DNA of 64,000 nt from Diospyros lotus. Lineage: Eukaryota; Streptophyta; Magnoliopsida; Ericales; Ebenaceae. The notes below the pieces were generated by a model that saw nothing but the letters and a program-made list of their open reading frames with translations, did no database searches and had not been told where the DNA came from. How positions within the stretch are numbered: position 1 is the first letter of the stretch; the number at the start of each line of letters is the position of its first letter. The stretch is from positions 34,845,191 through 34,909,190 of the forward strand of contig NC_068346.1 in NCBI RefSeq assembly GCF_014633365.1, given 5' to 3'. This document shows positions 22,669 to 35,262 of the stretch, piece after piece. The translations under genes and the position numbers were made by a program.

Positions 22669-24071
22669 ACATTGGTGTGAACCACTATTACTCATTTATT
22701 TATTTGTTCGGAGGAGTGTTAGAAGTCATGATAAATGGTGTCTCGTATTTTTATTACAGGAGATGTTAAGTAAAAGAAATAATATCGTATGATTTTTTTA
22801 AGTTCTTCTAATGAGAAAGCTCCATATGACTCTTATCATCAGTCATGATATATAGGCTTTGGGTTTAAAATCAGTCATGTGTCTTACCATTATTTATTTT
22901 TTTGAGTTTAAAAATCGCTGAAATCTAACAATTTAAAATCCTTAGAACCAATCGCTAATGGATTTCATCGACAATTGAGATGCTTTCCCAATCACCGATA
23001 AAGGCTTTGGGTTTCTATTTTTTTATTTATAATTATATTCATATAAATATATTATTTATATGAATATATCATTAGATATATAAAAAAATGTATTAACAAA
23101 GCAAAAATTTAAACATAAATTTTCAAATCATAACATGTGTTATTTTTTTTGTTACAAACTATATTAGAAGTCAAAAACTGAATGAAAAGTGTTATCAAAA
23201 GTTCAAAAAAGGGGTTGAGTTTTTCACAGAAAAAATAACTTTTAAAAATTGTATCAAATCTTTAAAATTTTTGTGACTATTAATTAAAAAAAAGCCAACT
23301 AGAAGCACGTAACAAACCATTGTACTTGGGCTTCATTTATTGTATTTCAAACCAAACAAAGTAAACAAATAATTAGAACAGAACAACGACACTTTAACAA
23401 CCAACAAAGTATTTTTTCCCATAGAAAATACTTTTGAGATTTGAAATTATTTTTGCTCGAACACAATAATAGAGTTTATAGTAAAAAAATTGTCTCCAAA
23501 CTCTAAGAAATTTGCAAAAACAAAATCGCAAAGGATATTTTCTATGTAAATATTTCAATATTTAAGTTAAATTTATTAAAATTAAAAAAATTATAAAATT
23601 CTTAAATGAGTAAAATTAACCTACTTTAAGAAAAAAAACTACTTATAGATGAAATTGATAAGAGTTGATAACAATCCCTATATTTAAAGATCAAATTATT
23701 GTTCCAAGACATGATTCAATAGTAAAATATGTGAAATTTTATAAGAAATATCAAGAATTAAATTTTTGCAGTAATATTTGTTTTATGCTGAGGTGTGAAC
23801 TAAATATCATATTTTATGTGTATATAGATTATAATCGTATCTAAATTTACCCGATAAATAAATTAGGGGAAAGATCGTCCGTCTTCAAAATTAATTAAGT
23901 AAAACTTGGGTTATTAAAAAAATCAAATAAAGATCAAATTATTAAAAAAAAAATCAAATAAAGATCAAATAAAGATCAAATTATTTCAAAATTACTATTT
24001 ACACGGCTCTATCACGGAAGTACCTCGTGAGGGACCCACAGGGAGACCTTTTGTGGATTCTCCTGGAGTTC
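22669..24071. other. AT-rich intergenic DNA
   Basis: I see no gene or recognisable element here. The DNA is AT-rich, with short direct repeats of AAATAAAGATCAAATTATT near 23920-23980 and no open frame of note. Confidence 0.5.
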
Positions 24072-24232
24072 AGGATACCAGCAAAGGTCAGATTCGTCAT
24101 TATACAAGAAATGCCAAAGTCTTTCGATTCCAACCACTCTTTTCAAGCCAATTGGTCCATTTCTTTCCATTCCACGCGTACAGTTAAAAGTCACGTGGGC
24201 ATTGTCGCCAATGCAAGCCGCCCAATTAAGGT
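24072..24232 (+). promoter_or_regulatory. Conserved upstream block of NYN-LOTUS copy 1 (G-box, CCAAT)
   Basis: This block is clearly related to 35060-35262 and 60512-60706, which lie upstream of copies 2 and 3. Shared words include GGATACC, CAAAGGTC, ATTCGTCATTATACA, CCACTCTTTTCAAGCC, ATTGGTCCATT, AAAAGTCACGTGG and CAATGCAAGCCGCCCAAT. It has a G-box CACGTG at 24192-24197 and CCAAT-related motifs. Here it is about 5.9 kb from the start codon because two transposon-derived blocks lie in between. Confidence 0.65.
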
Positions 24233-24239
24233 TTTGAGA

Positions 24240-26010
24240 AATTTTATTGGCAGTCAAATTTTTGCTATTCCTAATTATAAATAAAAAAAATTATAATTAC
24301 TCTTATTAATCAATTTTATTATTTTTTTTAGTCATTTATATTCTAAAATTACCCTCACTCATATATCTCATACCTCGCGCACAAGTACAACTCACACATT
24401 GTCTTCTTTACTCGTTATCGTCTTCTGTGCTCTGTCATCTATTGTTTATTTGTCGTCGAAGTTATCTCATCTTATCGAAATTTTCAAGTAATGAATTTGA
24501 ATTTTCAATTTTATAATGAGTTTAAGTTCAGATATTTCAACATGACAATTGGAAATTTTATATTTCTCGAAACTTATATCTTTATTTTTTTATATTTTAT
24601 TTTTTATACAAATATTTAACAAACCCAATTTTTAATTAAATATTGCTAATTAACAAGTTTTTTTATACTTAATTTTTTCTTATCTAAGTATTGTACTTGA
24701 ATAATTTAATTTTTTAAACAAACAAATACATATTTTTTTATACTAAATTTAATTTATATAAGTATGGATTTCCTGTACCCGTAATTCCCCAAACTCATGG
24801 GTTCGAGAAACACATATTTTATTTTTTTATATTTTATTTAACTATTTGGAAAACTTATTTTTTAATTAAATAGTGATTATTAACATATTTTTTTATACTT
24901 AATTTTTTTATCTAAGTATTGGACTTAAATAATTTAATTTAAAAAAAATAAATATATATGTTTTCATAAATTTTATTTAATATACGAGAAATTGATACTG
25001 ATGATTTTTTTATATTTTAATTTTTTTATATTGATGATTTTACATCTTTATTTTTTTATATTTTATTTTTTATTCAATTATTTACAAATTAAAATAAAAA
25101 AATATTTGTAAACTGGAAAATGAACTCTAGAATTCAGAAAAGCCCAGCTTCCCCGAATCTTGGAGTTCGAGTGGGGGGAAAGACTTTCCCTAACAGAATT
25201 TTTTTGAAATTTATATCTTTAATTTTTTTTATATTTTATTTTTTATATAAATATTTGACAAACTCAATTTTTAATTAAATAGTGTTGATTAACATATTTT
25301 TTTATAATTAATTTTTTTTATCTAAGTATTACACTTGAATAATTTAATTTTTTAAACAAACAAATACATATTTTTTATACTTAAATTTAATTTATCTAAG
25401 TATGAATTTCCCGAATCTGTGGGTTCGAGAAATCCATAGTTCCCCGAACTCATGGGTTCGGGGAACACATATTTTATTTTTTTATATTTTATGTAATTAT
25501 TTGGAAAACCTATTTTTTAATTAAATAGTGATGATTAACATATTTTTTTATACTTAATTTTTTTTATCTAAGTATTTGATTTGAATAATTTAATTTTTTT
25601 TAAAATAAATGCACATTTTTTTATAAATTTTATTTAATATACGAGAAATTGATAGTGATGATTTTTTTATATTTTATATTTTAATTTTTTTATATTGATG
25701 ATTTTACATCTTTAATTTTTATCTAATTATTTATAAATTAAAATAAAAAATATTTGTAAACTTGGTGAGGAACATGGATTTCCCCGAACCCTAGGATTCG
25801 GGGCAGCTGGGATTCCCCGAATCCTAAGGTTTAGGGAAATCTATATTTTTTGAATCTTAGGATTCGGGGAAGCTCATGTTTCCTGAACCTTGGGGTTTGG
25901 AGAAGCCCAACATCCCTGAATCCTAGGATTCAGAAAATATGGATTTCCCCGAACCCTAGGATTCGGGGAAGCCCAATTTCCCCGAACCCCAGGGTTCGGT
26001 AATCCTGAAG
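24240..26010. mobile_element. AT-rich insertion with internal repeats and CCCCGAA palindromes
   Basis: It begins near GAGAAATTTTATTGGCAGTC, similar to the terminal GAAATTCTATTTACAATC of the insertion at 35289. Inside, a roughly 130-bp AT-rich unit (TTTTTTATATTTTAT, then AATTTTTAATTAAATA, then TTATCTAAGTAT, then TTGAATAATTTAATTT) recurs near 24590, 24830, 25225 and 25485. Palindromes built from CCCCGAA...TTCGGGG lie near 24790, 25150, 25420-25460 and densely at 25775-26005 (for example arms TTCCCCGAA/TTCGGGGAA at 25945-25970). No ORF. The right boundary is uncertain. Confidence 0.5.
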
Positions 26011-26039
26011 TTTCTTGATTATTATTATAACACTCAAAA

Positions 26040-27741
26040 TTTGTTTACTTACTTGTCCTTCAATTATCAATTAACTGCTTGCCAGTCACAACTGCCCATT
26101 CACGTCGACAATGAGCAAAGTAGTACAAGAGAAGGAAAAGAACCTTACCAGAAGACTATGGCGAGCAACGTAGTCGTCAAACACCTCACCCGATATCTCC
26201 CTCTTGTCCAGTTTCTTAGTATAATTACCAAGAACCCTATCCAAGCTATCAAGGAGGGGACGAAATACGTCCCACCGACCACGACCTCATATGCACTCGG
26301 CTCTGTAGAGGTGTTTGTCTTCTTCCTTTTGTCAACCTGGGCCTGTTGAACAACCTGCGAGGTTGGATGAGCTTTCCTTTTGCTCCCTAGAGCCTCCTCG
26401 TGAACCACGGACTTCCCATGACTCGCGACAGCTATGGCCGCCCCCGGTTGTAAGGAGGTAGCTGAGGGAACTGGGTTTGAGGGAGCCATAACAGTTGGTA
26501 CGGGGTCAGAACCAGGCAGACTGACAAGGTCGCGACTCGAGCCAGCCGCTTCAGTATGAGCTCCCGTCCTTTGGACTTTTGCAGGAGAAGAGGACACGCG
26601 AATGACCTTGGGTATGCTCGAGATCAGGGAAGAGTCGGGTCGTTCGAGCTGGAGCCTCATCGCTTCTGATAACGTTGGTAAGGCCGCGACAGTAACTTTG
26701 CCACGAGCTCTGCTTTCCCTGACTGGGCTCCCGCTAAAATCAACCTCGTCAAAGATTGACTTTATCTCCCTTTGGCTACGAACCCCAATATTCTCCTTCC
26801 TAATATCCTTGATGCTGAATGGGGGGGGCGAGCTGGTGGTCGCAAAGCTCACAATTGTCTTAGTCAGTTTTTTCTTCTGCAGCTGATTGAAGATCTTGCG
26901 CCTCGAAAATGGTCAGCTTAGGTTGCCCGCCAGCGACGTCTGCAAAATTGAAAAGACACCCATAAATAAAATGTTACAACAAATGAATTGTTACTGTAAG
27001 TGCGGGCTAGAAAACTACCTACTTGGCACAAGAACAAAGTTGAAGTTGTTAAGGTTTTGAAGACAAGAGCAAGAAATGTAAAACCATTGGGACTTATAGT
27101 CTTCTACATTGGACTTGCCCTTGGCCTTCCCTTGCGGCAAGACCTTCTTGCAGTCTGAAAGACGAGCTACCTATAATATAGGCTGTCCTTGGTACCTTTG
27201 AAAGAGTAAATGTACCTTAAGGTTTTAGGGGTTAGAAAAGGAAGTTGGTTCTTTTTGGAAAGAAGGGCTAAGGAAGTTATCTAGGCATACGAGTTAAGGG
27301 TCAGTTGGAAAGGAGCGAGTTTGAGATCGTTCAAAATGGCTATGAGGTAGGGCTGGAGTGGAAACCTAAAACCAAATTCTAAGTGTTAGGGGCTGATAGT
27401 GATGAACCCCGCAGGAGGAAAAGCTGTGTGGTCGTTAGGAGAAGGCACCATCAAACGTGTGTCGCAAGGGAGACAGTATGTAGAAGCGCACGACGTTAAC
27501 TCCTTGATTGTCAGCTTCGAGGGATAGCGCTTGAAGATCTCAAGAGTAGCGCGCTCCTCGGAAGCTCCCTGGGCAACTGTAGGGTTGGTAGGCCGAGGAA
27601 CTCTCTCAGCGACCTCGGAATCAAACGAAGCCACGTTCTGAGCAGACCATGGCAACATCCTTTCTTTGTGCTCCGAAGAGCTAGAGGTATCATTGTCCTC
27701 TACCTTGTGGTTGCGGCGCTTCTAACCAGATGTAGACATCT
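26040..27741 (-). pseudogene. Decayed antisense extra ORF of a Tat-like element (element 3 fragment)
   Basis: The minus strand starts near 27741 (MSTSG, then a stop). It gives YPSKLTIKELTSCASTYCL (about 27480-27540) and then PPAGFITISP...FGFRFPLQPYLIAILNDLKLAPFQLT, the pattern of the gypsy-associated 'putative transposon' family. A later open piece is at 26145-26852, rich in Ser, Pro and Lys (SKRKAHPTSQ; QVDKRKK), with a donor-like CTGGTAAGG near 26150. Stops and frame changes break it. It lies antisense to and upstream of the LTR at 28490, as in the two complete elements. Confidence 0.55.
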
Positions 27742-28489
27742 ATGATGAAAAGACAAAAAGAAAAAACGCATCAGGTCGCTGAGAACGAATCGACCCTCAT
27801 GAACCAAAGTTCCTAGGGACACTTCCTACCGATCAGGTCGTGCGCTTCGCAATAGGGTATGACTTGAAATAAAGGAGGCTAAGTTTCTAAGCCTATTAGA
27901 CCTCCTAAAATAAATAAAAGCTAGCCCTAAGAGACACGCAGCCATTGCCAAGAGGCAGGGCATGGAGATGGAATCGATGGAAAGAAGGGGAGCAGAAATG
28001 AAATAAACTGCAAGCATGCGAGAAACTTACTGTTCTTGATCGACTGCTGCAAGAGTCGAGAAGAGAAACTAGCTGGAGAGTGAAGGCGAGAGGGGGAGAA
28101 GCTTCGGAACCTTTGACAATGGAGTCTTGAAGTCAGGGGGAAGAAAAAGGTTGCAAATGTAGAAAATATTTAAAAAAAAAATGGCACAATAAAGGGGGGG
28201 GGGGAGGAATTTCCTCACGTTTTTATAGTTTAGGACATTCCACCGTTGGATGAAGAAATCGACGAGCTACCCTAGATCAGTGGTGTGCGAGGGCATGGGG
28301 CCCACAGACGTAATGGTTAAGCAGTTATGGGAAACGTGCGTATTAAATGCGCCGCAGACGAGATGTGCTGCATGAAATAACGTGATGTGAAGCGATCGGG
28401 CAGAAAGCTGAAAGGTGTATCGACTGTTGGAATGGCTGGCACGGGTCAACTCCCAGTTCGAAGATCGCATTGCGAGTTGGGGGGCTTAA
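27742..28489 (+). other. Non-coding 3' part of element 3, ending in a polypurine tract
   Basis: No gene is seen. On the plus strand the stretch ends GAGTTGGGGGGCTTAA at about 28474-28489, a polypurine tract placed directly before the LTR start at 28490, as expected for a plus-oriented retrotransposon. A G-run lies near 28194-28205. Confidence 0.5.
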
Positions 28490-29203
28490 TGTTACGGGTA
28501 TTTCCCGCTCTACTCCTTATGGGCTAGACTCAATTTAGCGGGCCGACCCAATCGCATAAAGTCCAGTAGACCTCGACCTGAGCTCGTTGAAGCAAGCTCA
28601 CAAATTGTTGGAGCCCGAGCTCGGATCGTAGGGCCAAGCGAGCTCCCGAAAATGCCTCTAGCTTGTCAGCCTATCCGAGTGAGCTCCCAACGACGCTCCG
28701 AGCGAGATCCCAACTACGCTTCAAACGAGCTCCCAACAACTCTTACAGCTCGTCGGCCTAGCTGATTAGCTCATATAACAAGAATGTCATACGTCAGAGA
28801 ATATTAGTGGCCTAGGGGTAGGCCCAACCTGGCCCCAGTCTCTCGGCCCATGTTAGTCCCGTCCTAGCCCTTTGTAACAACATCATTATAGCCACGTCTG
28901 TGTTTTCGCGCGTTCACCTTAGATCCCATCCTCATTAATGACGAATTCCATCCACATTAATAAGGGTTCCGTCAGCATCTTGCTGTTGCATGGGCATTCT
29001 TGTTGGCGCCGAGTATTCTGTCCCATCACCTGTAGACGTACAACACATGCATGAGGATATATCCTCCTTCCATATATCCACTAGCTCTTCCGAGAGCCCT
29101 GGTATGTTTTTCCTACCAACTTACTAATACTCTGCATTTTTACTTACTCGTGCACTAACTTGAGCATCGAAGTACCTTGCAGGGACTGGCCAACGGGTTA
29201 ACA
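28490..29203 (+). repeat. 3' LTR of the Tat-like element 3 fragment
   Basis: The LTR starts TGTTACGGGT directly after a polypurine tract and contains a repeated GAGCTCCCAACRACGCT-like motif (28680-28740). It carries the signature ACTTGAGCATCGAAGTACCTTGCAGGGA (29157-29185), which I know from U5 regions of Ogre/Tat-type LTRs. The end at GGGTTAACA (29203) is chosen because it mirrors the start; a later end up to about 29375 is possible. No 5' LTR or gag-pol of this element is in the window. Confidence 0.5.
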
Positions 29204-29378
29204 AATTGAACCAGATAGCCCATTCTCTCCCGCTCGGATTCATTACACCAATGCGGGCCAATGAATCATGGTCGACCAATTTTGAACGTCAACGAATCAC
29301 GATAGGGCTCCTGGCCATTGAAGGGCGAGAGCTAAGAGTTGACCCGCAGCTATGGGCCCATGATGATGACATGATGTG

Positions 29379-29604
29379 TGTAATACCCTAAAAATCCAGA
29401 AAATTGTAATATATATTGAGAATAAGCAAGAAAAGAAACAACACTAACTGGATACCTTTTCGGCTGAATGTAGACAAATAACTCCCAACTTAAACGTGTT
29501 TGACCTGGAAAATCCAAGAATGAGTGACCCTTATAGAAAGTTCTCGTAATCCCATCAGGATAAGTTATTCTAGATCTTCTTATCACTCAATGCGGGATGT
29601 TACA
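29379..29604. mobile_element. Short TGTAATACCC...GGGATGTTACA element, possibly a solo mini-LTR
   Basis: A 226-bp block with imperfect inverted ends (TGTAATACCC and GGGATGTTACA), of the kind seen on LTRs. It has no coding capacity. A matching target duplication is not convincing. It could be a small solo LTR (TRIM-like) or a chance pairing. Confidence 0.35.
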
Positions 29605-30103
29605 AAAATATGTGTTAACAGAAATATTTATATTTTAAATTTTAATTTCATTTCATTTTGGATTTAATTAATCCAATTTGGTAATTACATTATTTTTATA
29701 ATAAATCAAGATTATTTAATACTAATAGCTAAAAAACAATATATTTGCTTTTAAATTATGCTCGATTATTGATATTTGAAATGATGTTATTTGAAATTTA
29801 AATGTTTTCACACACACAGATATATATATATATATATATGTATGGCTCTATTATTTTGGAAGTAAAACAGTCAATGGTAAAAGATTTGGTCAGAAAGTCA
29901 ACCTAAAAGTCAGCGCCCGACCAAAGGGGTAAAAGCGTAACTTCGGGTAGAAGGTAAAACCCGCCGTGGTGCGTACCAGCCTGTATTAAATCGCCTGTTT
30001 GGCTTCGGGGAAAGGGTAACTCTCTCTGTATGCTATCGTGCGCCTCTTCTCCCGCCGCTGCCCTAATCGTACCACCGATCACCGCCGTCGCGTTTCGAGA
30101 GCA

Positions 30104-32604
30104 ATGGTGGGCGCCACCGGGAGTAACGGCGGAGTTGCGACGGTGGCGGAGCCGCAGTACGAGAAAGCGAAGATATCCGTGTGGTGGGACATCGAGAACT
30201 GCCAGGTTCCGAAAGGATGCGAGCCCCACTCGATCGCACAGAACATAAGCTCGGCGCTGGCGAATATGAACTACTGCGGGCCGGTGTCGATCTACGCGTA
30301 CGGCGACACCACGGGCATTCCAGCCACCGTCCAACAGGCTCTCAATAGCACCGGCATCGCCTTGAACCACGTCCCTGCAGGTATGCGATGCGCGATACGC
30401 GTATGATCGTTATTTGTTGGTTCTTGAATTTTTAAGTGAAAATTGAGCTTTTAGTCCTGTTGGCAATTTTGCGATTTGATCGGGATAATTTGTGAATGTG
30501 TAAGTTGAGATTTTGAGTGGATTGACGAGGTTGATTTAGGGAATCTGTTCGACGTTTGTGTATGTATCTCTACTGCTTGTTTGGATTTGTTCAATTTTGT
30601 CATGGGAGTAGATGATCGGTCGGTATAAGACAAACTACACAAGAGGATCTATCTATTTGTAAGCCATCGGGTGGACTTAGGGTGGTTTGGAAAAATATAT
30701 TTGGGAATAGATTCTGCTGGTTTATAGCTACTAGCTTCTTGTTAATATGTGTTGTTTCTTTTCTTCTTCTTTCTTTTAACTCTTTTGGACTTCAGACGCC
30801 CGTTTCTTCTTCGTAAATTTATAAAATTGCTTTAGATCGAGCAAAATTGAAGTGTTGGATTTGATTTGATAGGAGTTAAAGATGCAAGCGACAAGAAGAT
30901 TTTGGTGGATATGTTATTCTGGGCCGTGGACAATGCTGCGCCTGCTAATTTTTTGTTAATTTCTGGTGATCGAGACTTTGCTAATGCTCTGCATCAGCTG
31001 CGCATGAGGAAATACAATATTCTACTGGCGCAACCTCAGAAAGCATCTGTACCACTTGTTGCTGCTGCAAAAAGTGTCTGGCTCTGGACAAGTCTTTTGG
31101 CTGGAGGGCCACCTTTATCGAATGGCGGCTCTCTTCAATCTGTTGACAGCAACTCTAGTTATTTTTCCATCTCTGAATCATTGCATGGTCTTGGTCCTGA
31201 TCCTGTTCACTTGAACCAGCCAGCGGATTCCTTCTATGAGAGCCATCACTCTGGGACTCAGAAACCCTCAAGTATGGGGAGGGGAAAAGATGCTAAATTT
31301 AAAGGGAAACTGCCTCGGAGGATTCTTAGTCAACCAAATATTTCAGTATCTTCAAGTGTGCCACTAGGAGTTAAAGAAGATCAGAATAGTTCAAACTCCC
31401 ATCAACCTGGATATATGCATGTGAAGCAATTTGAGGACCCCCGGGATTTATCTAGTACTTGTGATCCCCAAGTAACCTCAAGCATGCCTGCCCAAAACTT
31501 CATGCCTGGCAGTGCTGACCTTTCTTGGACTACCAACAATAACATTCAGAGTAATTACCAAAACTATTACTCGCGTCCTGTAAGGCCAAACAACGTTCCT
31601 TTGCAGCCTACATTTGCACCAGGTAATCTGCCTCGACCTGATCAGCGTGCCTTTGCTTCCCATTCAGGGCCTGCAAGGCCTGATGGACCAAGCTTCACGC
31701 CAGGTCCTCCAACAAAAGTGCCTGATGTTGGCAAGCTAAATATTTCTGGATACCGCGGAAACGATTATCAGCCATCTAATTCACAACCACGAATTGGAGT
31801 AGAGTTGAAACAAAATCACTCAAGCCATGTAAAATTAAATGGTCCGCAGAGGGGCCACGTGCGTAACACACCTTCATTTTACCATGACACACCGATCAAC
31901 ACACAACTGAATGGTCGAGAATTTCAATCGCCATCTTCCTCGGCCACAGTTTCCACTGATAACTCCAGTCATGGTGTATGGGCAACTCCAGGATGCTCTA
32001 AACCGTCTGAATATGTTCAAGCCCTGATCGGGGTAGTTCTACTTGCCTTGAACACGTTAAAAAATGAGAAGATTATGCCAACTGAAGCAAATATAACTGA
32101 TTGCATACGTTATGGTGATCCCAAGCACCGAACAGCTGATGTTAAGAAAGCTTTAGAGAGTGCAGTTGAGCAGCAGCTTGTACTTAAGCAGAACTTAGGA
32201 GCTTTGCAAATGTATGTTGGTAAGAATCAAAAACTATGGAACTGTGTGAACACCATGGGGGGTAATATTAATCGTTACCCAGAAACAACATGGAATGAAA
32301 TCCGTAAATTTTTAACATCCTCTCCTGGCCGATCCGCAGTAATGGCTTCTCAATGCAGGTAAATACCTACTTGTTTGCTTCAAGCCACTTTGCTTCTTTG
32401 TATTTCATCTGACTTCAAATATATGCTTTTATGCTCATAACCCTTAGGTATGAAGCCGCTACTATTATGAAGCAAATGTGCTTAAAACAGTTTGCTTTGG
32501 GCGATGTACTTCAGATCTTACACCTGGTGATCAATGTGAAGAAATGGGTCACACATCATCAGTTAGGATGGCAGCCAGTTAACATCACTGTCACAGAGGC
32601 CTGA
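30104..32604 (+). CDS. NYN-LOTUS (MARF1/limkain-b1-like) protein, copy 1
   Basis: Three exons: 30104-30380, 30873-32358 and 32448-32604, with GT-AG introns and consistent phase; 639 residues. An N-terminal NYN domain (about residues 24-165) belongs to the PIN-like RNase fold. Its acidic residues are visible: Asp29 in VWWDIENC, Asp68 in AYGDTTG, Asp105 in ILVDMLFW, and Asp125/Asp127 in ISGDRDF. A long low-complexity linker rich in Ser, Pro and Asn follows. From about 473 comes a LOTUS/OST-HTH-like region ([42 protein letters not shown]). The C-terminus has [17 protein letters not shown]. Animal MARF1 is an NYN RNase with RNA-binding LOTUS domains; the plant role is largely unknown, so RNA cleavage is an inference. 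No frame break is seen. The start matches copies 2 and 3. Confidence 0.9.
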
Positions 32605-33616
32605 CCTGAATTGGGGGCTGCAGCTGGAACATAAGCCCAATAGGAGCTAGTTTTAGTTTAAAGGAGGGCTGGTGGAAAATTATTTGATATGGAGTACTCA
32701 AAAGGTTTCTTGGAACTAGGGATCGGTTAGTGGAGGTTTGGTTTCTGAAGGACTATCAACTATAGAGTTAATAGCAATGGAAGTTTATTTGAGGTGGTTC
32801 ATTGGTACAATGACATTGGTTGGTTTTTTTTCGCTTCTTTGGGAATTAGAAAGAACACCTGGATAATTGTCTGTAGAGGCAACTATGCTGAGTTTGTGGG
32901 GTTGCTAGACACTAGCTAGTTGCTACCATGATCAGCTTTCTCCAGTATAAGGGTCTACATTGTGCATATGCGGTATACATCTATGGGTATACTTGCTTTG
33001 CATGGGGTTGGCTCTTTTGTGATTGTTTAGATGTTTTGAGGGGAAGTTGACAAACTAAAAAAAATTTGGCGCTAGGTCTCCAATGTTTCTGTGATTTATT
33101 GAGGACTAGTAGTTTGACTAATTTGTTACCTCCAATATCATGGAGCTAACAATGGAAGAGGTTCTTAGATTGCAACAAGCATTATTGGCGAGAAACTATT
33201 CCTGATATTGGTAATCAAATGAAGATGGAGTTGTTTACTAAATGAACACAGATGAATTTCTGATATTTTTACCTCCAGTGCTCGTGGAGTTAGCAACGGA
33301 AAGGTTCCAGATTGTGTAGTGCAGTGTCTGCGTGAAATTAATTTCTGATATTGATAATCAGATCAAGATGGAGAAGTTTACTTAGTGAGCAGGTAAAATG
33401 TCGTTGTGGCTGCAGACATATATTGAAGCAGTCGAAGTTACGTTGGAGGACTTTGTTACCTTCTTGAATCTCACTTCAAGCTGTTGTGATTTAAAGGTGG
33501 AAACCATTTTGATCTCCTATTAGTGTATGATACTATTAGCTAATACTATATGAAGAGCAAATGTAGTGCCAGATGACCACACGTTTCATTTCAATGCAGT
33601 ATGAGTTGAGACAACC
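32605..33616 (+). other. 3' flank of copy 1 (3' UTR and duplicated downstream DNA)
   Basis: No gene is seen. The stretch is closely similar to 46140-47181 behind copy 2, for example GGGGGCTGCAGCTGG, TTTCTTGGAACTAGGGATCGG and GAAACTATTCCTG. It is therefore part of the duplicated unit. It probably holds the 3' UTR, but I cannot place the poly(A) site. Confidence 0.6.
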
Positions 33617-34008
33617 ATGAAGATGCCAGTTGATGCTGGAATGCAAAGATCTCTGTTGAGGTTTACTAAGAAAGACGCAAGATTGGCTGTTGAGGCCTAC
33701 TTAACCACCGATTTTCAAAGTTCCCTTGTTACATCACATTATATAACCATGAAGATGCCAGTTGATGCTGGAATGCTAAGATATCTGTTGAGGTTTACTA
33801 AGAAAGACGCAAGATTGGCTGTTGAGGCCTACTTAACCACTGATTTTCGAAGTTCCCTTGTTACATCACATTATATAACCATGAAGATGCCAGTTGATGC
33901 TGGAATGCTAAGATCTCTGTTGAGGTTTACTAAGAAAGACGCAAGATTGGCCGTTGAGGCCTACTTCACCACCCATTTTCAAAGTTTCCTTGTTACATCA
34001 CATTATAC
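33617..34008 (+). repeat. 132-bp minisatellite, three copies
   Basis: Copies start at 33617, 33749 and 33881 with ATGAAGATGCCAGTTGATGC; the period is exactly 132 bp. As 132 is a multiple of three, one frame remains open over all copies and would read MKMPVDAGM...LLRFTKKDARLAVEAY three times. There is no start context or second homologous open copy to support coding: the copy 2 version (47182-47429) has a 2-bp deletion that breaks the frame. Confidence 0.85.
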
Positions 34009-35059
34009 ACACACATATCGAATCCGCAGCTGTGTTTCCTTTGTGCGTCGGTGTTTTGTTACTGGGTCATGTCAGGCACTGTTAAACCTGTTTAATGTAC
34101 ATTTTTACATGAGTTTGTATTATATTTTGCCATGCAGTGGCTCTGAACAATCAACTTATTAACCAATGCAGAAGTTTTATTATATTCCGCAGCTGTGTTA
34201 GACCTTTGTTGCATCTGAATGGATGTGTTGAAGTTATAAAATGCATTATGCGTGCAACATGATTGCTTGCAGTAATGAGTAACTTGTAGGTGGTAGCAGG
34301 AATTCATGGTGATGTGCTCTGGTTTTTTGCTATATTGTGAGATTTAGATGCCTTGCCGTTTCATGCTTTGCCTGTGTTTGGAAGCACTATTTTGACCGGA
34401 TTTGCGCTGTTTTAGCTTTTGCTTCCATTTTGATTGATTACACTCTTCCATTGTCACATAGGACATCTGTCGTGCCGTGCTTAACAATGATAATATATGC
34501 TCTTTTGTGATTCGAAGATTGCGGGTCTTTTGTGACCCGAACCGATGATTATGGGTTTAAATTCAAGAATAATCTCCTTGCATATAAGAGATAAAATTAT
34601 ATATAAAAATAATAATTTCCCAGCCAATTTTAATGTCCACTAATCACAACCTTACCAATAAACTAAATATTCGTTCCCAGCTGTCGGGCATTGAGCTAAC
34701 AATCAAAAAGTGTATTTAAGCCGTGCCATCATTCACTCTACTTTGGTCTTCGGTGTTAATTGCCCTCACTGCTCAATCACCCATCCTTGTTCCTTACAAG
34801 TTCAGTAACCCTTGCTCTTGGGCCTAGCGTTCGAGTCGATGGTGACAGATTCTGATGCTTTGATTATAAAGCTGATAATAATAATGGTTAACAAACACAC
34901 GTACGTCTGTTTCGGACAAATTTTGTTTTATTTGATGTAAACTTATTTGGGGAAGGGTCCCAATCCCTCAGATTCCATTTCCCTCTCAATTTGTTCACAT
35001 CAACCAAATTTTATGATATCCTGAGTAAATAACAGAAAATTTTCCCAACAAACACTGTC
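34009..35059 (+). other. Intergenic DNA between copy 1 and copy 2
   Basis: No gene. Segments match the DNA between copies 2 and 3: 34009-34420 with 57320-57935; 34486-34640 with 59816-59940; 34908-35059 with 60372-60511. The non-matching part, about 34645-34905, holds nothing recognisable. Confidence 0.6.
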
Positions 35060-35262
35060 GGAGGATACCCACAAAGGTCAAATTCGTCATTATACACGAA
35101 AAGCAAAAGGCGAAAGCCTTTCAAATCCAGCCACTCTTTTCAAGCCGATTGGTCCATTTCTTTTCATTCCAGGTGTACAGTGAAGACCGAATAACGTCAT
35201 TCTTGTAAATTTGACAAAAGTCACGTGGACATTATCGTCAATGCAAGCCGCCCAATCTAGTT
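35060..35262 (+). promoter_or_regulatory. Conserved upstream block of copy 2 (G-box, CCAAT)
   Basis: Homologous to 60512-60706 over its whole length and to 24072-24232 in part. A G-box CACGTG lies at 35222-35227 and GCCGCCCAAT about 20 bp further. The copy 2 start codon is 2.6 kb downstream because of the insertion at 35274-37344. Confidence 0.65.

Noticed and set aside
24012..24284. ORFs on both strands at the copy 1 upstream block
   Set aside because: The same sequence in the other two units is not open in these frames. It fits a promoter block.
29903..30370. Long minus-strand ORF opposite exon 1 of copy 1 (also 37768-38163 and 61040-61438)
   Set aside because: It is conserved only because exon 1 is GC-rich and duplicated. 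The opposite frame has the NYN domain and proper splice sites, and no known domain is visible on the minus strand.
33617..34162. 181-codon plus-strand ORF behind copy 1
   Set aside because: It is made of three 132-bp repeats and stays open because the period is a multiple of three. The copy 2 version is frameshifted.
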